Below, one piece after another: positions 36,413-43,974 of a stretch of 64,000 bases of DNA (within the stretch, counting starts at the first letter, position 1; the number at the start of each line of letters is the position of its first letter). The notes below the pieces were generated by a model. It made no database searches and was not told where the DNA came from. It saw only the letters and a list, made by a program, of their open reading frames with translations. This DNA comes from JAGVSV01 sp050952845 (GTDB lineage: Bacteria > Bacillota > Clostridia > Christensenellales > Aristaeellaceae), in contig JBMNLP010000001.1 of the NCBI GenBank assembly GCA_050952845.1, positions 1,612,001 through 1,676,000 of the forward strand. Direction: 5' to 3'. The translations under genes and the position numbers were made by a program.

Positions 36413-36577
36413 TTAGAGCAAATTACGCCATCGTGGCGCACAAAGCAGCGCAGGATTTTTGTCTCTGGCAAGGAGCGTAAACGCAGGCGTAGCAGCGCTA
36501 CGTCAAGTGAACAGCGACACAGCCAGAGGCAAAAAGACAAGTCTGCGACTGCGCCATGATAAGTTAATTTGCTCTAA
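36413..36577. repeat. 165-bp MITE-like palindromic element
   Basis: It is bounded by a perfect 13-bp inverted repeat, TTAGAGCAAATTA (36413-36425) and TAATTTGCTCTAA (36565-36577). The arms remain complementary inward with mismatches (TGGCGCA with TGCGCCA, TTTTTGTCTCTGGC with GCCAGAGGCAAAAA). They meet at a central hairpin CGTAGC-AGC-GCTACG whose loop lies at the geometric centre, 36495. No coding capacity. The right half recurs at 7715-7795. It resembles a non-autonomous transposable repeat or a large RNA hairpin. Confidence 0.75.
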
Positions 36578-36592
36578 TGTTTGGAGTTAGTA

Positions 36593-37114
36593 TCAGTCGC
36601 GCTCCCGGTTAAACCATGCGCGCTGCGCAAAAGGCTTGAATGCCGGAGCCTGAACATCCTCAGCCGGCACGCCGATGGGCAGGAAAGCGGCAAACACATA
36701 GCCTTCCGGGATGCGCAGCACCTTCAGCATCTGTTCGCCAATGTTTCCACGCACATAGCCTTCTACCCAACAGCTTGCATAGCCCAGAGCATGAGCAGCC
36801 AGCAGCATGTTCTCAATAGCGGCAGAATAGTCCTGCACGTGAAAAGACACGCCAGCCGGGCTGATTTCCGGCTTTGTCAGCACACAGATCGCAGCTGGTG
36901 CACCAGCCATGTTGGGTTTCTTAAGCAACGTGTTCAATTCCCTAAGCACCTCCGGGTCATCCACGCCCACCAACGAGGTGGTCTGCAGATTGCAGCCGCT
37001 GGGCGCAGCTAACCCCGCCTCCATGATGCGCTGGAGATCCTCGCGCGGCACCGGGGTGTCGGTATAGGTGCCGCGGTAGCTGCGGCGGGTTGTCAAAGCT
37101 TGAATGGCGTTCAT
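36593..37114 (-). CDS. Nitroreductase-family FMN protein
   Basis: 173 residues. N-terminal ALTTRRSYRGTYTDTPVPRED is the FMN-phosphate-binding Arg-rich start, with LAAPSGCNLQT and a C-terminal FAAFLPIGVPAED matching small NfsA/NfnB-like reductases. It would reduce nitro compounds, quinones or flavins using NAD(P)H in the cytoplasm. The physiological substrate is not readable. It lies 201 bases downstream of clpC and may be read from its own promoter. Confidence 0.88.
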   Translation of the reverse strand: MNAIQALTTRRSYRGTYTDTPVPREDLQRIMEAGLAAPSGCNLQTTSLVGVDDPEVLRELNTLLKKPNMAGAPAAICVLTKPEISPAGVSFHVQDYSAAIENMLLAAHALGYASCWVEGYVRGNIGEQMLKVLRIPEGYVFAAFLPIGVPAEDVQAPAFKPFAQRAWFNRERD

Positions 37115-37315
37115 GATACATCCTTTCTGCGGCAGGTGCCGCGGTATGTCGTAGATACTTTACTAAATCGCTATGCTTTCAACATATTGTATGTCACGAT
37201 CCGCACAGAGATGCAAACTTCGTCGCTTTCGTACCGGGCTGCAGGGCACCATGTTGCAGTTTTTCCGCACCCTTATGGCCATCGGATCGTGCCGGAAAGC
37301 AGTCAGCCCTCCAAG

Positions 37316-39760
37316 TCAGGTAGCAGCAACAGGCTCGGCCTGGCTGGTGAGCGCAGCGTCGGCTACCTTTTCAAAGTCCACTTCATCGGCACGGACAAAT
37401 GCGCGCACGGTATCGCCTTTTTTCAGCTTGCCGGATATGATGGCCTCGCTGAGCGCATCTTCCACGCGCTTCTGGATGACCCGACGCAACGGTCGCGCAC
37501 CGTACTGCGGATCATAGCCCGCCTGCGCCATCAGGTTGACAACATCCTCTTCGTAGGTCATGAATATCTCGCTGTCACGCAGGCGCTGTACCACGGTGCG
37601 CAACATCATGTCGGCAATTTGCCGGATATGCCCGGTGTCCAACGGGTGGAACACAATGGTTTCATCGACGCGGTTGATAAACTCCGGCCTGAAAATGCGC
37701 TTCATTTCGTCTGTGACGCGGCTCTTCAGGTCGTCGTAGGTTAGCACTGCGCTGTCTTCACTGCCAAAGCCCAACACCCTGCCGCCGGCGATGTTCTGCG
37801 CCCCGGCATTGCTGGTCATTACAATGATGCAGTTCTTGAAGCTGGTTACCCGGCCGACGTTGTCGGTCAGCCGCCCGTCTTCCAATATCTGCAACAGGAT
37901 GTTGAACACATCCGGATGCGCCTTTTCGATTTCATCGAATAGCAGCACGCTGTATGGCTTGCGGCGAACTGCCTCGGTCAGCTGACCGCCTTCGTCATAC
38001 CCCACGTACCCGGGCGGCGAACCGATCATGCGCGATACCGAATGCTTCTCCATGTACTCGCTCATGTCCAGCCGGATCAGCGCATCATCGCTGCCAAAGA
38101 GCGCTTCGCCCAGCGCCCTGCACAGCTCGGTTTTGCCCACGCCGGTGGGACCAAGAAAAATGAAGGAACCCAGCGGACGCTTGGGGTCCTGCAAACCGGC
38201 ACGCGCGCGCCTGATGGACCTGGCAACCGCTGAAACAGCCGCATCCTGGCCGATGACCCGTTTGTGCAGCGTTTCTTCTAACTTCATCAGGCGCTCGCTC
38301 TCCCGCGCTGTCATCCGCTGCACAGGAATGCCTGTCCAGCTGGCCACAACGTGGGCAATGTCATCAGCCGTTACCTCCTGTTTATCCAGCACACGCTGCT
38401 TGTTCCATATGCCGCGCTTCTCGTCGATGTTGCGGCGCAGCGCACGCTCGCTGTCCCGCAGGCTGACAGCTTTCTCATAATCCTGAGCGTCGATGGCCTC
38501 GCGTTTTTCACGCAGCAGGTCGGCTAACTTTTTCTCCAGCTCCTTCAGATCGGCAGGCATGGTGAACGATTTGATGCGCACGCGCGAAGCAGCCTCATCC
38601 ATCAGATCGACCGCCTTGTCGGGCAGGAAACGCTCGTTGATATAGCGGTCCGACAGCTGAACGGCAGCCAGCAGTGCTTCATCCGTGATTTTAACGCGGT
38701 GGTGCGCTTCATACTTGTCACGCAAGCCCAGCAGCATGGCATAGCTCTCCTCCAGGCTGGGCTCACCCACCAACACCGGCTGGAAACGCCGCGACAGCGC
38801 GGCATCCTTCTCAATGTGCTTGCGGTATTCGGTGAGCGTGGTGGCGCCAACGCACTGCAATTCACCCCGTGCCAGAGCCGGCTTCAGGATGCCCGCAGCA
38901 TCCATGCTGCCCTCCGCCTTGCCCGCCCCCACAATGTTCTGCAATTCGTCAATGAACAGGATGATGTTGCCATCGCTGCGGATTTCCTCAATGACGTTCT
39001 TCATCCTTTCCTCAAACTCACCGCGGTACTTGGTGCCCGCCACCAGGCTGCCCACATCCAAGGATATCAGGCGCTTGTTCTGCAGGGTTTCGGGGATATC
39101 GCCCTCAGCTATGCGCTGCGCCAATCCATCAGCTACCGCACTTTTCCCCACGCCGGGGTCGCCAATCAATACAGGGTTGTTTTTGGTCCTGCGGGAGAGG
39201 ATCTGTACAATGCGCTCGATTTCATTGACGCGTCCGATGACCGGGTCGGTCTCTCCCTTCCTGGCCATTTCGGTCAGGTCGCGGCCGTATTTTGCCAGGT
39301 GGGAAGCGTTTTCCCCCTGCTCGTCCTCGCTCTGGTTCATGGCGTTGAGCGCGCTTTCCCTCAGCTGGTCGGCATCGCAGCCCAGCGTGTTGAGAATGCG
39401 CATGGCGACACTGTCCGGCTCATTCAGCAGAGCGATCCATATATGGCTGGAAGTAACATACTCCATGTCCAGCCTGCGGGATTCCTCCACGCTTCTTTCC
39501 ATCAGTTTCTTCAGGCGCGGCGTCAGCTCCAGCGATCTGGGGATTTCTCTGCCCGGCGTCGTCAGCTGGGCAACTGTATCCCGAACCGTCTTCAGCGTCA
39601 CATGGCCGGGCAATGCCGGCACATCGTCTCGGGCTACCGTCATCAAGCCCAGCAGAACGTGCTCTGTTCCCATATAAAAATGCTTCATGGATACCGCCGC
39701 TTGCTGGGACGCATCCAGCACGCGGCGCGCCCTCTCATTGAATTGACCGAATATCGGCAT
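37316..39760 (-). CDS. clpC: AAA+ unfoldase ClpC
   Basis: 814 residues from ATG 39760 with GGAGGG 8 bases upstream. An ATG at 39769 overlapping the mcsB stop is the alternative. Clp-N double repeat (residues 1-145), D1 with GDPGVGKSA, a UVR-type middle segment (YEKAVSLRDSERAL), then D2 with GPTGVGKTE and DEIEKAHPD. It unfolds substrates for ClpP. The first N-domain repeat keeps GTEH, whose Glu binds phosphoarginine in Bacillus, but the second has TSSH where Bacillus has GTEH. That matters given the state of McsB next door. Confidence 0.95.
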   Translation of the reverse strand: MPIFGQFNERARRVLDASQQAAVSMKHFYMGTEHVLLGLMTVARDDVPALPGHVTLKTVRDTVAQLTTPGREIPRSLELTPRLKKLMERSVEESRRLDMEYVTSSHIWIALLNEPDSVAMRILNTLGCDADQLRESALNAMNQSEDEQGENASHLAKYGRDLTEMARKGETDPVIGRVNEIERIVQILSRRTKNNPVLIGDPGVGKSAVADGLAQRIAEGDIPETLQNKRLISLDVGSLVAGTKYRGEFEERMKNVIEEIRSDGNIILFIDELQNIVGAGKAEGSMDAAGILKPALARGELQCVGATTLTEYRKHIEKDAALSRRFQPVLVGEPSLEESYAMLLGLRDKYEAHHRVKITDEALLAAVQLSDRYINERFLPDKAVDLMDEAASRVRIKSFTMPADLKELEKKLADLLREKREAIDAQDYEKAVSLRDSERALRRNIDEKRGIWNKQRVLDKQEVTADDIAHVVASWTGIPVQRMTARESERLMKLEETLHKRVIGQDAAVSAVARSIRRARAGLQDPKRPLGSFIFLGPTGVGKTELCRALGEALFGSDDALIRLDMSEYMEKHSVSRMIGSPPGYVGYDEGGQLTEAVRRKPYSVLLFDEIEKAHPDVFNILLQILEDGRLTDNVGRVTSFKNCIIVMTSNAGAQNIAGGRVLGFGSEDSAVLTYDDLKSRVTDEMKRIFRPEFINRVDETIVFHPLDTGHIRQIADMMLRTVVQRLRDSEIFMTYEEDVVNLMAQAGYDPQYGARPLRRVIQKRVEDALSEAIISGKLKKGDTVRAFVRADEVDFEKVADAALTSQAEPVAAT

Positions 39761-39765
39761 AATGA

Positions 39766-40749
39766 TCATAACCCTCCACTTAAATGCTTTCTGATTGTAT
39801 CGGCGCGCAGGTAGCTGATAGCGTGCGAATCCGGCTGATCGCCGCGCTCCGCCTGCAAGTGGCTGTCCTGTGCTTGTGTATAAAGCCTGTCCACCAAACC
39901 TTTGTCCAGATCGATCAAGCCGACTTGCACCCCCAGCCTGACCTTGGACCAAAGGCTCAGAAACTCCTTGTAGTTCATGCGTCTGGCATACCGGAGGATG
40001 CCCAGCGCTCGGAATATCTGGTCGCCATACGCCGAACGGCTGTTGCACAGAAAGAAATCCCTGAGCGACCCCTCCTTCTGCCCGACGCGCTGCAGCGCGG
40101 CGTCGATGCGCTCGGTGATATTGTCAGCGCTGTCCAGCCCTCCGGCATTGTACAACAGGTACATATCGCCCGGATTCTTGTCCTTCAAATCGTTGAATGG
40201 CTCCAGCACCACACGGTTTTCCTTGAGAAGCGTCCGGCTGAGCGCCTTCAACTCCTGCATCACCGACAGCATCGGCAAGTGCAGCACACAACAAGCTTGG
40301 GCGCCCGAACCGGCATGAAAGGGCCTGGCAGTCAGGTAACCAAACTGGTTGTCGTACGCATACGTACCGCCCGGGAACAGATCTGCCGCAAGGCTTTCCA
40401 GCGCATGGATGCCCTCGCTCAACCCGTCGGCATCAGCCAGCGTAAACAGAAGATGGTCCGCCCCGTTTATCTGAATGCTGAGCCTGTCATCGTTTCTGAT
40501 CATCAGCGCGGCGCCTGCGTTATCGCGAAACCGGCGGGACAGCAGCCCTTTGTCATGGAGCCTGGAAAACTTCTGCGCGTCGATGTCGGACGGCTGGTAC
40601 AGGTAATAGGTATCGTCCAGCGCATCTACAGCTGCCACCGTTCTGGATACGCAGGCATGACGCTGTTCCTCGGTCATCTTGTTTTCAAAGGCGTACTCCG
40701 AAAAATTCCTCCGAAGCACCACCCGCTTTGACAGCATGGTATCAACCAT
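39766..40749 (-). CDS. mcsB: McsB-like protein arginine kinase homologue, probably inactive
   Basis: 327 residues from ATG 40749 (AGGAGG upstream, 8-base overlap with mcsA). Position and scattered blocks identify McsB: NFSEYAFENKM, YAYDNQFGYLT, VLHLPMLSVMQEL, VRLGVQVGLIDLD and LRADTIRKHL. The phosphagen-kinase catalytic features are replaced: SSRIRLARN reads SKRVVLRRN, NEEDHIRIQ reads RNDDRLSIQ, SCPTNVGTG reads ARPFHAGSG, and RGIYGEGS has no counterpart. ATP-binding arginines and catalytic acids are therefore missing. It may be a pseudokinase that still regulates CtsR or binds McsA. Confidence 0.85.
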   Translation of the reverse strand: MVDTMLSKRVVLRRNFSEYAFENKMTEEQRHACVSRTVAAVDALDDTYYLYQPSDIDAQKFSRLHDKGLLSRRFRDNAGAALMIRNDDRLSIQINGADHLLFTLADADGLSEGIHALESLAADLFPGGTYAYDNQFGYLTARPFHAGSGAQACCVLHLPMLSVMQELKALSRTLLKENRVVLEPFNDLKDKNPGDMYLLYNAGGLDSADNITERIDAALQRVGQKEGSLRDFFLCNSRSAYGDQIFRALGILRYARRMNYKEFLSLWSKVRLGVQVGLIDLDKGLVDRLYTQAQDSHLQAERGDQPDSHAISYLRADTIRKHLSGGL

Positions 40750-41251
40750 CGGCTTCGTCCTCCTGCGTGTTCGCATGCCCGCAGAGCGCTTTAAGCCTGT
40801 CGCGCAGCTCCGCAGCTTTCTCATAATCCTCAGATACCACGGCATGCTCTAACTGCAGCATAATCTGCTGTTCTTCGCCCAATGAAGAAGCGTTATGATC
40901 CGACTCCGGCTGTTCAGGCTTGTCAGTCTGAAAAAACCTGGCAGCAATTTGGCTTCGGAATGCTTCATAGCAAGCCGGGCATCCCAGGGCCGTGGCGTCT
41001 TCAAGCTCAGACAGCAGCATGCCGCAGGCGCGGCATATGGCCATGGGCGCTTCGCTTTTTTCCTTGGCTGCCGCTGCAGCTTGGCGCTGAAGCCCCTGGA
41101 AGTGAATGCCGATGTTCATAAACGCCCTGGCGAGATCTGAACGCGCCTTTTTGGCGCACTCCGCGCACATCGACCGCGTGATGATCTGCCCGTTGGTCAG
41201 CGTCTGCATGACAACATTGGCTTCGCGTTGTTTGCATACATCGCATAACAT
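40742..41251 (-). CDS. mcsA: Clp-operon adaptor McsA
   Basis: 169 residues. Two zinc modules (CDVC with CAEC, CRAC with CPAC) and a C-terminal UVR motif (VVSEDYEKAAELRDRLKAL) give the standard McsA architecture. In Bacillus, McsA activates McsB and helps release CtsR during heat and metal stress. It lies 3 bases downstream of ctsR and overlaps mcsB. All zinc ligands appear intact even though the kinase partner is not. Confidence 0.93.
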   Translation of the reverse strand: MLCDVCKQREANVVMQTLTNGQIITRSMCAECAKKARSDLARAFMNIGIHFQGLQRQAAAAAKEKSEAPMAICRACGMLLSELEDATALGCPACYEAFRSQIAARFFQTDKPEQPESDHNASSLGEEQQIMLQLEHAVVSEDYEKAAELRDRLKALCGHANTQEDEADG

Positions 41252-41254
41252 GGT

Positions 41255-41740
41255 CTATCCCTCGCTTTCGAGACGGTTGTTGTTTTTAGCTACCGTCGTC
41301 AGCATGCTGCGCATCATCTTGGCGCGCAGTGCGTCCTTCAACGGTTCGGGGATGGGAACGGACAACGCCTTGGGCGACAGCGCTGCGCACATCAACCTCG
41401 CCGTCCCTTCGCTGACAGCGCCCTGCTCCGCTAACTGCATGCACAGAATCTGCGCAGATTTAGTTGTAATGGAATCGCCGATCCGCTCGTCCAACAGGTA
41501 TTGGAGGTATTGCCCTTGCTCCCGTTCAAGTCGGATGATGCGGATACATCCGCCACCCCCCCGCCTTGACTCGGTCACATAGCCGTGATCCGGTGTAAAC
41601 CGCGTGGAGAGAACGTAGTTGATTTGGCTTGGAGCGCAACGAAAATATTCGGCGAGTTCATTGCGCTTCAGTTCAATCTCCAGCTCCTCCTGGCTCAGCA
41701 TGGTTTTGATAAATTCTTCGATTGCATCGCTCAATCGCAT
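41255..41740 (-). CDS. ctsR: Class III stress-gene repressor CtsR
   Basis: 161 residues from ATG 41740, with AAGGAG 8 bases upstream. A GTG at 41749 is too close to it. Winged helix with LAEYFRCAPSQINYVLSTRFT and the glycine-rich wing SRRGGGGCIRI, in which Cys replaces the usual Tyr. C-terminal dimer domain follows. It represses the clp operon by binding a heptad repeat that is present just upstream. First gene of ctsR-mcsA-mcsB-clpC. Confidence 0.95.
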   Translation of the reverse strand: MRLSDAIEEFIKTMLSQEELEIELKRNELAEYFRCAPSQINYVLSTRFTPDHGYVTESRRGGGGCIRIIRLEREQGQYLQYLLDERIGDSITTKSAQILCMQLAEQGAVSEGTARLMCAALSPKALSVPIPEPLKDALRAKMMRSMLTTVAKNNNRLESEG

Positions 41741-41764
41741 GGCTTTCACTCCTTATCAAAGAAA

Positions 41765-41781
41765 TCTGACCATCTTTGACT
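41765..41781 (-). promoter_or_regulatory. CtsR operator
   Basis: On the minus strand AGTCAAA-GAT-GGTCAGA matches the CtsR heptad direct repeat GGTCAAA-NAN-GGTCAAA with two mismatches. It lies between the -10 box and the ctsR ribosome site, overlapping the predicted transcription start, the right place for autorepression. Confidence 0.8.
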
Positions 41782-41782
41782 A

Positions 41783-41852
41783 TTAAAGTATAGCACAGTT
41801 TTCCGCATATCACAAGCGTAAAAGCACAAACTAAAGTAAAATCAAAGGAATT
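41783..41852. repeat. 70-bp target-site duplication, copy 1
   Basis: Identical base for base to 43839-43908. It directly abuts the left inverted end of the IS1634-type element. Confidence 0.95.
41787..41815 (-). promoter_or_regulatory. ctsR operon promoter
   Basis: TTGTGA (41815-41810), 17 bases, TATACT (41792-41787). The whole promoter lies inside the 70-bp target duplication, so an identical copy exists at 43839-43908. Confidence 0.7.
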
Positions 41853-42014
41853 CCTCACTTTTACACTTCTTAATTTCAATCCAGCTCAAAATACCTATAT
41901 ATTACAAGGCGTCCGAGCCTATTTTTTTGTCAAGTTTTAAGAATTTGCCTATTTACCGTTCCTTACCGTTATGATATAATCATGACGTCATCTCTACCTG
42001 TAAGGAGGAGCGTC

Positions 42015-43727
42015 ATGTACCTGAAGAAGATCCCCAACAAGAAGTCCGGCAAGACCTTTTTGTCCATCGTCAAACCTTACTATCACAAGGAATCAGGCAA
42101 TGTCAGAACGAAAACCATCCTGTCCATTGGCTATCTGGAAGATATTACGGACATGGAGGATCCCATCGCGCACTATACACAGCTGGCTGAGCAGATGACC
42201 CTGGAAGAAAAGGATCTGGAACGCACGGCAACCATTGCATACAAGCCTGCCGAGCGTTTACAGCCCGACACCTGCAACCGCAAGAACCTGGGGTACCTGG
42301 CCTTGAGCAAGCTGTATCATGAGCTGGGCATCCGCAGGTTCTGGGTCAGCCGTCAACGGACGGTGAAGAGCGACTACCAGCTGGATCAAATCTTCCGTAT
42401 GTTGGTGTTTCAGCGAATCCTCGATCCAGGCTCCAAGAAGTATAGCTTTGACCATCGGGAGGATTATTTTGAGCACTACACCTTTGAACTGCAGCATGTA
42501 TACCGGTCGCTATCCACCTTCTCCCGATACAGGAAGGACCTGCTGTTCGCGCTGCACCAGGCAGTCAGTACTCGCTACCATCGGGATACCTCACACGTAT
42601 ACTACGACGTAACCAACTATTATTTTGAGACGGACATACCCGAAGGGCTTAAACAGAAAGGCGTCTCCAAGGAACATCGTCCCAATCCCATTATTCAGAT
42701 GGGCCTGCTCATGGACAGCCAGGGCTTACCTATTGCCTATGAGTTGTTCAGCGGCAACACCAACGATTGTCTAACCCTGCGTCCTGTCATCCGGGACATC
42801 AGGAAACGGTATGAGATTGAGCGGATGGTGGTGGTAGCGGACAAGGGAATGAATACATCAAACAACATCGCCACTCTGGTGTTGCGCGGTGACGGATACA
42901 TCTATGCCCAGTCAGTGCGCAAAGCCACCAAGGAGCTGCAGGACTATGTACTGGACGAGACAGGATACAGTGCCGTGGGCGAGGATTTCAAGATGAAGTC
43001 ACGCCTGGAGCCCCGGGAGATTCAAATACAGGATGTCCACGGCAAGAAGAAGTCCTTTACTGTGGATCAAAAGCAAGTGGTTTTCTATAGCCGGAACTAT
43101 GACCTGAGGGCCAAGGCGGAGCGCTCGCAGGCCGTTACCAAGGCACAGGACATCATCGCCCACCCTGGGCGCAGAGCGCTGGTTGAGGACCTGGGCTGTA
43201 CCCGGTACATCCGTAACTTGAACATCGACCAGAAGACAGGGGAGATTCTGCCAAACGGCAAAAAGACGCCAGTGTTGGATTGGGAACGCATTGCCCAGGA
43301 AGAACGTTTTGACGGTTATTATGCCCTGGTGACCAGCGAAATGGAGATGAGCGACACGGAGGTCATCAACACTTACCGGGGGCTGTGGCAGATTGAGGAA
43401 AGCTTCAAAATTACCAAAGGAGATCTTCAGGCCCGGCCGGTCTATGTCAGCGTTCAGGAACATATTGAAGCGCACTTCCTGATTTGTTTTGTAGCCTTGC
43501 TGCTGCTGCGCTGCCTGCAACTGCGCACCAACCAACGTTTCAGCGTAGGCCAATTGGTTGAGAGCCTTTCCAGGGCTTCGGGTTCCCTGATTGAAGAAAA
43601 TCTGTATGTGTTTGATTACTACAATGATGTGCTTGAGGAGGTTGGCAAGGCGGTAGGGGTTGACTTCGCGATGAAATACCGTCATGCAAAGGACATCCGT
43701 CAATTGGTCGCGCAGGTGAAAAAATAG
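42015..43727 (+). CDS. IS1634-family transposase
   Basis: 570 residues from ATG 42015, which has AAGGAGGAG 5-6 bases upstream. The frame opens 11 codons earlier without a ribosome site. Features typical of IS4/IS1634 DDE enzymes are the N-terminal MYLKKIPNKKSGKTF, YDVTNYYFE (first Asp), VVADKGMN (second Asp) and the YREK-like C-terminal TYRGLWQIEESFK with the catalytic Glu. A TATAAT at 41975-41980 is probably its -10 box. The gene looks fully functional. Confidence 0.93.
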   Translation: MYLKKIPNKKSGKTFLSIVKPYYHKESGNVRTKTILSIGYLEDITDMEDPIAHYTQLAEQMTLEEKDLERTATIAYKPAERLQPDTCNRKNLGYLALSKLYHELGIRRFWVSRQRTVKSDYQLDQIFRMLVFQRILDPGSKKYSFDHREDYFEHYTFELQHVYRSLSTFSRYRKDLLFALHQAVSTRYHRDTSHVYYDVTNYYFETDIPEGLKQKGVSKEHRPNPIIQMGLLMDSQGLPIAYELFSGNTNDCLTLRPVIRDIRKRYEIERMVVVADKGMNTSNNIATLVLRGDGYIYAQSVRKATKELQDYVLDETGYSAVGEDFKMKSRLEPREIQIQDVHGKKKSFTVDQKQVVFYSRNYDLRAKAERSQAVTKAQDIIAHPGRRALVEDLGCTRYIRNLNIDQKTGEILPNGKKTPVLDWERIAQEERFDGYYALVTSEMEMSDTEVINTYRGLWQIEESFKITKGDLQARPVYVSVQEHIEAHFLICFVALLLLRCLQLRTNQRFSVGQLVESLSRASGSLIEENLYVFDYYNDVLEEVGKAVGVDFAMKYRHAKDIRQLVAQVKK

Positions 43728-43772
43728 CATCCTCTTTGCGCTAACGGTAAAAACCAGCGTGCAGACTGAAAA

Positions 43773-43814
43773 CGCCCACTTCCCTTGATTTATAAGGGAA
43801 TTCTGGGCGCTTTT
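43773..43814 (+). terminator. Terminator of the transposase gene
   Basis: CGCCCA and TTCCCTT pair with AAGGGAA and TGGGCG around an 8-nt loop, followed by CTTTTG. It ends transposase transcription inside the IS. Confidence 0.8.
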
Positions 43815-43838
43815 GTCTCTCAAAGTGTAAAAGTCAGG

Positions 43839-43908
43839 TTAAAGTATAGCACAGTTTTCCGCATATCACAAGCGTAAAAGCACAAACTAAAGTAAAATCA
43901 AAGGAATT
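43839..43908. repeat. 70-bp target-site duplication, copy 2
   Basis: Identical to 41783-41852. It contains an orphan copy of the ctsR -35/-10 pair pointing into the IS. Confidence 0.95.
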
Positions 43909-43922
43909 GTTCATCAAGTTCG

Positions 43923-43951
43923 TTGACCGGACAAGCCGTCCCTGCTATAAT
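43923..43951 (+). promoter_or_regulatory. Promoter of the MATE transporter gene
   Basis: TTGACC at 43923-43928, 17-base spacer, TATAAT at 43946-43951. It begins 14 bases after the target duplication, so the insertion left it intact. Confidence 0.85.
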
Positions 43952-43974
43952 CCAGCATAAATCATGAGAGACAG

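Larger units (their letters stand above)
41853..43838 (+). mobile_element. IS1634-family insertion sequence (1986 bp), intact
   Basis: Ends CCTCACTTTTACACTT (41853-41868) and AAGTGTAAAAGTCAGG (43823-43838) are inverted repeats with one mismatch in 16. The element carries one full-length transposase gene and its own terminator. It is flanked by an exact 70-bp direct repeat. IS1634 elements are known for long, variable target duplications, so the boundaries fit. The perfect flanks and open gene imply recent insertion. Confidence 0.92.

Noticed and set aside
36324..36577. CRISPR array
   Set aside because: The repeats are long, palindromic across the whole unit, only two in number and unequal, with no regular spacers. 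No cas genes are present.
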